Source: Nocardia niigatensis NBRC 100131 (GTDB lineage Bacteria > Actinomycetota > Actinomycetes > Mycobacteriales > Mycobacteriaceae). From it: a stretch of DNA of 64,000 nt. The notes under the pieces were generated by a model. It was not told the origin of the DNA. It ran no database searches and saw nothing but the letters and a program-made list of their open reading frames with translations. Made by a program: the position numbers and the translations under genes. Below, piece by piece: positions 61,841-64,000 of this stretch. The stretch is taken from contig NZ_BAGC01000113.1 of assembly GCF_000308655.1 (NCBI RefSeq), forward strand, positions 124,001 to 188,000. The letters are read 5' to 3'. Every line of letters begins with the position of its first letter. Position 1 is the stretch's first letter.

Positions 61841-62000
61841 TCCCTGAGTGTCGCCACCTTCGGCGGCCGCGTCATGAGTACCGCATTACTCGGACCCAAG
61901 GTGATATCCCGCGTATATACGAAACTCGGCGACCCCGAGGGTGTGAAATCGCCGCCCGGAAGAATGCGGCTACCTCCCGGAAATCGCGATGCCGACCTGA
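61841..62000. promoter_or_regulatory. region upstream of the TIR gene
   Basis: A 160-bp gap between the NarI-like gene and the TIR gene, both on the minus strand. On that strand an A+T-rich stretch (TATATACGCGGGATATC) is the only promoter-like sequence. A promoter for the immune operon is expected here, but no clear -35/-10 pair can be named. Confidence 0.3.
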
Positions 62001-62687
62001 TCAGACCGTCGGCGCGGACCGATAGGGGACGGCGGCGACCTGGCGGGCGACGCGCAGCAGGGGGACGATGAGGATGCCGGCCAGGCGGGTATAGGGCCAC
62101 ACCGCGATGATCAGCACCACGATCAGTCCGCGCACCTGATAGAGGAGCGGGGCGTGGTCCATGACCGCCGATTCCGGATGCAGGGCGATCACTGAGCGCG
62201 CCCACGTGAAAAGTGTTTCGGCGGTGCGGTATCGGCTGTCGGTGGAGCCGCCGTCGAAGGTCACCAGGACCGCCGACAGGAGCGCCGCCGCCAGCAGCGG
62301 CAGGGTGAGGCGATCCACCGGCGTGACCCGATGCCGGACATCGGCGGAGATCAGCGGCGGAATCAGGATGAGCGCGACCCCTGTGATCGTGACGGGCACC
62401 GCCACGATCTGAATCGCGGCCAGCATCAGCTGGATTCCGTGGTCGGGTCGCGAATGCGGCCCGGACGCAACCATTTCCACGACCCGCACCACGAACACGA
62501 TCGGGAACCCGGTGCGCACCGCCGCGATTCCGGCCCGCTGCGCGCGATCGAGGTGCGGTCCGTACAGGTACCCGCGGAACCCGTCCCGCCGATACCGCCA
62601 CACATGTCCGGCCACGCACGACACGAGGGCGGCGTAGGGCAGCGCCACCCACAGCGCGATCATCATGCCCACATCCCACAGAGTCAT
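62001..62687 (-). CDS. NarI-like membrane protein lacking haem ligands
   Basis: A 228-residue, five-helix protein that aligns end to end with the nitrate-reductase gamma subunit NarI: LPYAALVSCVAGHVWRYRRD near the start, and VIALHPESAVMDHAPLLYQV then IIAVWPYTRLAGILIVPL near the end. The four histidines that hold the two haems in NarI fall on Arg58, Arg68, Arg186 and Gly204 here. No NarG, NarH or NarJ gene is near. So it is a NarI-derived membrane protein probably without haem; function unknown. ATG 62687 gives the NarI-like start; the frame is open to a TTG at 62756. Confidence 0.78.
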   Translation of the reverse strand: MTLWDVGMMIALWVALPYAALVSCVAGHVWRYRRDGFRGYLYGPHLDRAQRAGIAAVRTGFPIVFVVRVVEMVASGPHSRPDHGIQLMLAAIQIVAVPVTITGVALILIPPLISADVRHRVTPVDRLTLPLLAAALLSAVLVTFDGGSTDSRYRTAETLFTWARSVIALHPESAVMDHAPLLYQVRGLIVVLIIAVWPYTRLAGILIVPLLRVARQVAAVPYRSAPTV

Positions 62688-62780
62688 TTGCCGTACTTGC
62701 TCGACGAGCAACCTTCGCACGCCCGACGCCTGCAGAGAAGTGTCGATTCGTGCCAACTCGGTGTTCCAGCGCGACCCCGG

Positions 62781-63260
62781 TTACGGCCAGAGGTGAGACA
62801 TCATGTACGGGTATCGAACTGGCCGGTAGTCGGTGAAGGTGATGTCCCGGACATGGCTGAAATCCGACCACAGCAACCGGCCGCCCGGGAGCCGCACGGG
62901 AAGACGCACCCGCCTGCGGACCTGCCGTAACTCCGCCTCGGAGGCGGGGCGTTTCGCGCTCACGGTGCCGTAGAGGCGGATCCCGGGCGGGGCCGGGAAG
63001 CGAGCGGTCAGCAGGGACCGGAACCAGAACAGCGGACCGCTGTCGACGGCCATCAGGCACACCCGGGAATCGGTGTCCAGATTGCAGGCCAGCGCCTCGG
63101 TGTACTGATCGAAATAGAACCCGGTCGCGGTGTCGCGCAGGAAGACCGTCCCGATGGGCGTGACATGCGGTGAACCGTCGGCGTCCACCGAGGCGATGGC
63201 GCAGTGCCCGGCGCGGGATACGGTGTCGCGGACGCGATCCCAGTTCTGTTCGAGTGTCAC
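62781..63260 (-). CDS. pyridoxamine-5'-phosphate-oxidase-family flavin/F420-binding protein
   Basis: A 159-residue split-barrel protein: GHCAIASVDADGSPHVTPIG, TGFYFDQYTEALACNLDTDS, then VCLMAVDSGP. Members are FMN- or F420-dependent oxidoreductases acting on small molecules. GTG 63260 has AGGA six bases upstream and gives the normal length; the frame runs open further only as antisense of the GMC gene. It lies 93 bp before the NarI-like gene on the same strand, perhaps one transcript. Confidence 0.78.
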   Translation of the reverse strand: MTLEQNWDRVRDTVSRAGHCAIASVDADGSPHVTPIGTVFLRDTATGFYFDQYTEALACNLDTDSRVCLMAVDSGPLFWFRSLLTARFPAPPGIRLYGTVSAKRPASEAELRQVRRRVRLPVRLPGGRLLWSDFSHVRDITFTDYRPVRYPYMMSHLWP

Positions 63261-63384
63261 GGTTGATCCTGACCGGTTCGGGCGGGTGGGGCGATTCGAG
63301 GGTAACGGGATTCCGGTGAGACAAGTGAGGGCGGCGTGCCGCAATTGCCGGGACAGCGGCGGGGGCGTGGCGCATGATGGCGGC

Positions 63385-64000
63385 ATGGCTTCAGACGCGG
63401 CGCGGCGTGCGGTACTCGGAATAATTTGTGACAGCTTTGCGCCGGGGGACGGGGGTGATCTGCCGGCGGCCTCCGCACTGGGCGTGGTCGACACCGTGAC
63501 CGAACTGCTCGGGCGCAATCCGCGGGCGGCGGAACGGCGGCAGTTCGAACTGCTCATGCGAGTGTGGGATTCACGCCTGTTCGGTGCGCTCAATGGCGCG
63601 GGCTGGCGGAAATTCTCGCAACTGAGCCCCGAGGACCGGGAGCGCTGGCTGCTCGGCATGGCCAATTCGCGGCTCGAACAGAAGCGGGCGCTGTTCCAGG
63701 CGTTGAAGGGCGCGGCGGTCACCTCCTACTACCTGACGCCGGGGCCCACCGGGATCAACCCGGTGTGGGATCGGATCGGGATTCCGCCCGCGTTCGGTCC
63801 GGTCGAGGGCGCGCGGCGTGGGCTCAGCCCGCAGCGGCCCGATGCCGACACCACCGTGAGGTGCGATGTGGTCGTCATCGGGTCGGGCGCGGGCGGCGGA
63901 ACCGCCGCGGCGGTGCTGGCCCGGGCCGGGCTCGACGTGGTGGTGCTCGAACGCGGCGAGTACTACGACGATCCGGACTTCGGCATGGGGGAGAAGGAGG
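63385..64000 (+). CDS. GMC-family oxidoreductase, N-terminal part (runs off the window)
   Basis: ATG 63385 opens 205 codons to the window end. The N-terminal helical domain (VLGIICDSFAPGDGGDLPAA, then ELLGRNPRAAERRQFE) and the ADP-binding motif (VVVIGSGAGGGTAAAVLARA, then ERGEYYDDPDFG) match the 8371-10326 enzyme closely, almost block for block. It is therefore a paralogue of that alcohol-oxidase-type enzyme. Catalytic residues lie beyond the window. It is divergent from the split-barrel gene. Confidence 0.85.
   Translation, partial: MASDAARRAVLGIICDSFAPGDGGDLPAASALGVVDTVTELLGRNPRAAERRQFELLMRVWDSRLFGALNGAGWRKFSQLSPEDRERWLLGMANSRLEQKRALFQALKGAAVTSYYLTPGPTGINPVWDRIGIPPAFGPVEGARRGLSPQRPDADTTVRCDVVVIGSGAGGGTAAAVLARAGLDVVVLERGEYYDDPDFGMGEKE

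Noticed and set aside
1..64000. tRNA or rRNA genes, CRISPR arrays, intact insertion sequences or a replication origin.
   Set aside because: No tRNA-like cloverleaf, regularly spaced repeat, transposase gene with terminal repeats or DnaA-box cluster was recognised by reading; a dedicated search could still find a small one.

Overview
The window is high-GC actinobacterial DNA, most like Nocardia or a close relative in the Mycobacteriales. The signs are a DUF397 gene beside an XRE/DUF5753 regulator, two PucR-type regulators, a LytR-CpsA-Psr protein, homologues of the mycobacterial proteins Rv1733c and Rv2690c, a bacterial alpha-mannosidase, many acyl-CoA dehydrogenases, and frequent GTG/TTG starts. 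No rRNA, tRNA, CRISPR array or intact insertion sequence was recognised.

Positions 1-17,240 look like a secondary-metabolism or specialised acyl-metabolism locus. A six-gene, tightly coupled operon (ligase C-terminus cut by the window edge, acyl carrier protein, class II aldolase, SagB-like flavoenzyme, acyl-CoA dehydrogenase-like enzyme, LLM flavin monooxygenase) faces an aldehyde dehydrogenase. Next come a PucR regulator and a long-chain-alcohol-oxidase-type GMC enzyme. A second six-gene operon follows (paired acyl-CoA dehydrogenases, racemase-like CoA enzyme, quinone-oxidoreductase-like reductase, MFS exporter, DapB-like reductase) and ends at a strong hairpin. The product is unknown; carrier-protein-bound or CoA-bound acyl chemistry with export is the inference.

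Positions 17,300-24,300 hold an Rv1733c-like membrane protein, a 2-hydroxyacid dehydrogenase, two small membrane proteins with near-identical SigF/SigB-type promoters, a long-chain acyl-CoA dehydrogenase divergent from a TetR regulator with a double palindromic operator between them, a decayed island (21.76-23.07 kb) and a second PucR regulator. Positions 24,300-34,600 hold a hybrid acyl-CoA-dehydrogenase/phosphotransferase gene, an ATP-dependent DNA ligase, membrane proteins, an amino-acid permease with an unusual leader, an LCP cell-wall ligase and an HpnE-like FAD enzyme. Positions 34,600-36,400 are a second decayed, lower-GC patch carrying a DUF5988 gene.

Positions 36,400-42,100 are ordinary chromosomal genes (LysE exporter, SDR/HxlR pair, polysaccharide deacetylase, KimA-like permease, GntR). 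Positions 42,100-45,400 are a small accessory patch around the XRE/DUF397 pair, with twin promoter/operator copies in front of two small genes. Positions 45,400-56,600 carry a nucleotidyltransferase-like gene, a thioesterase, a secreted lipase, an acyl-CoA carboxylase beta subunit, an ABC1 kinase, small secreted proteins and a GH38 alpha-mannosidase.

The most striking locus is 56,652-61,840: a TIR / nSTAND NTPase / transmembrane / 14-repeat WD40 protein overlapping by 4 bp a four-helix membrane protein of the SLATT (DUF4231) type. This is a candidate two-gene immune (anti-phage, abortive-type) system. Upstream of it lies a NarI-like membrane protein in which all four haem-ligand histidines appear to be replaced. 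The window ends in a second GMC oxidoreductase that is a clear paralogue of the one at 8.4-10.3 kb.
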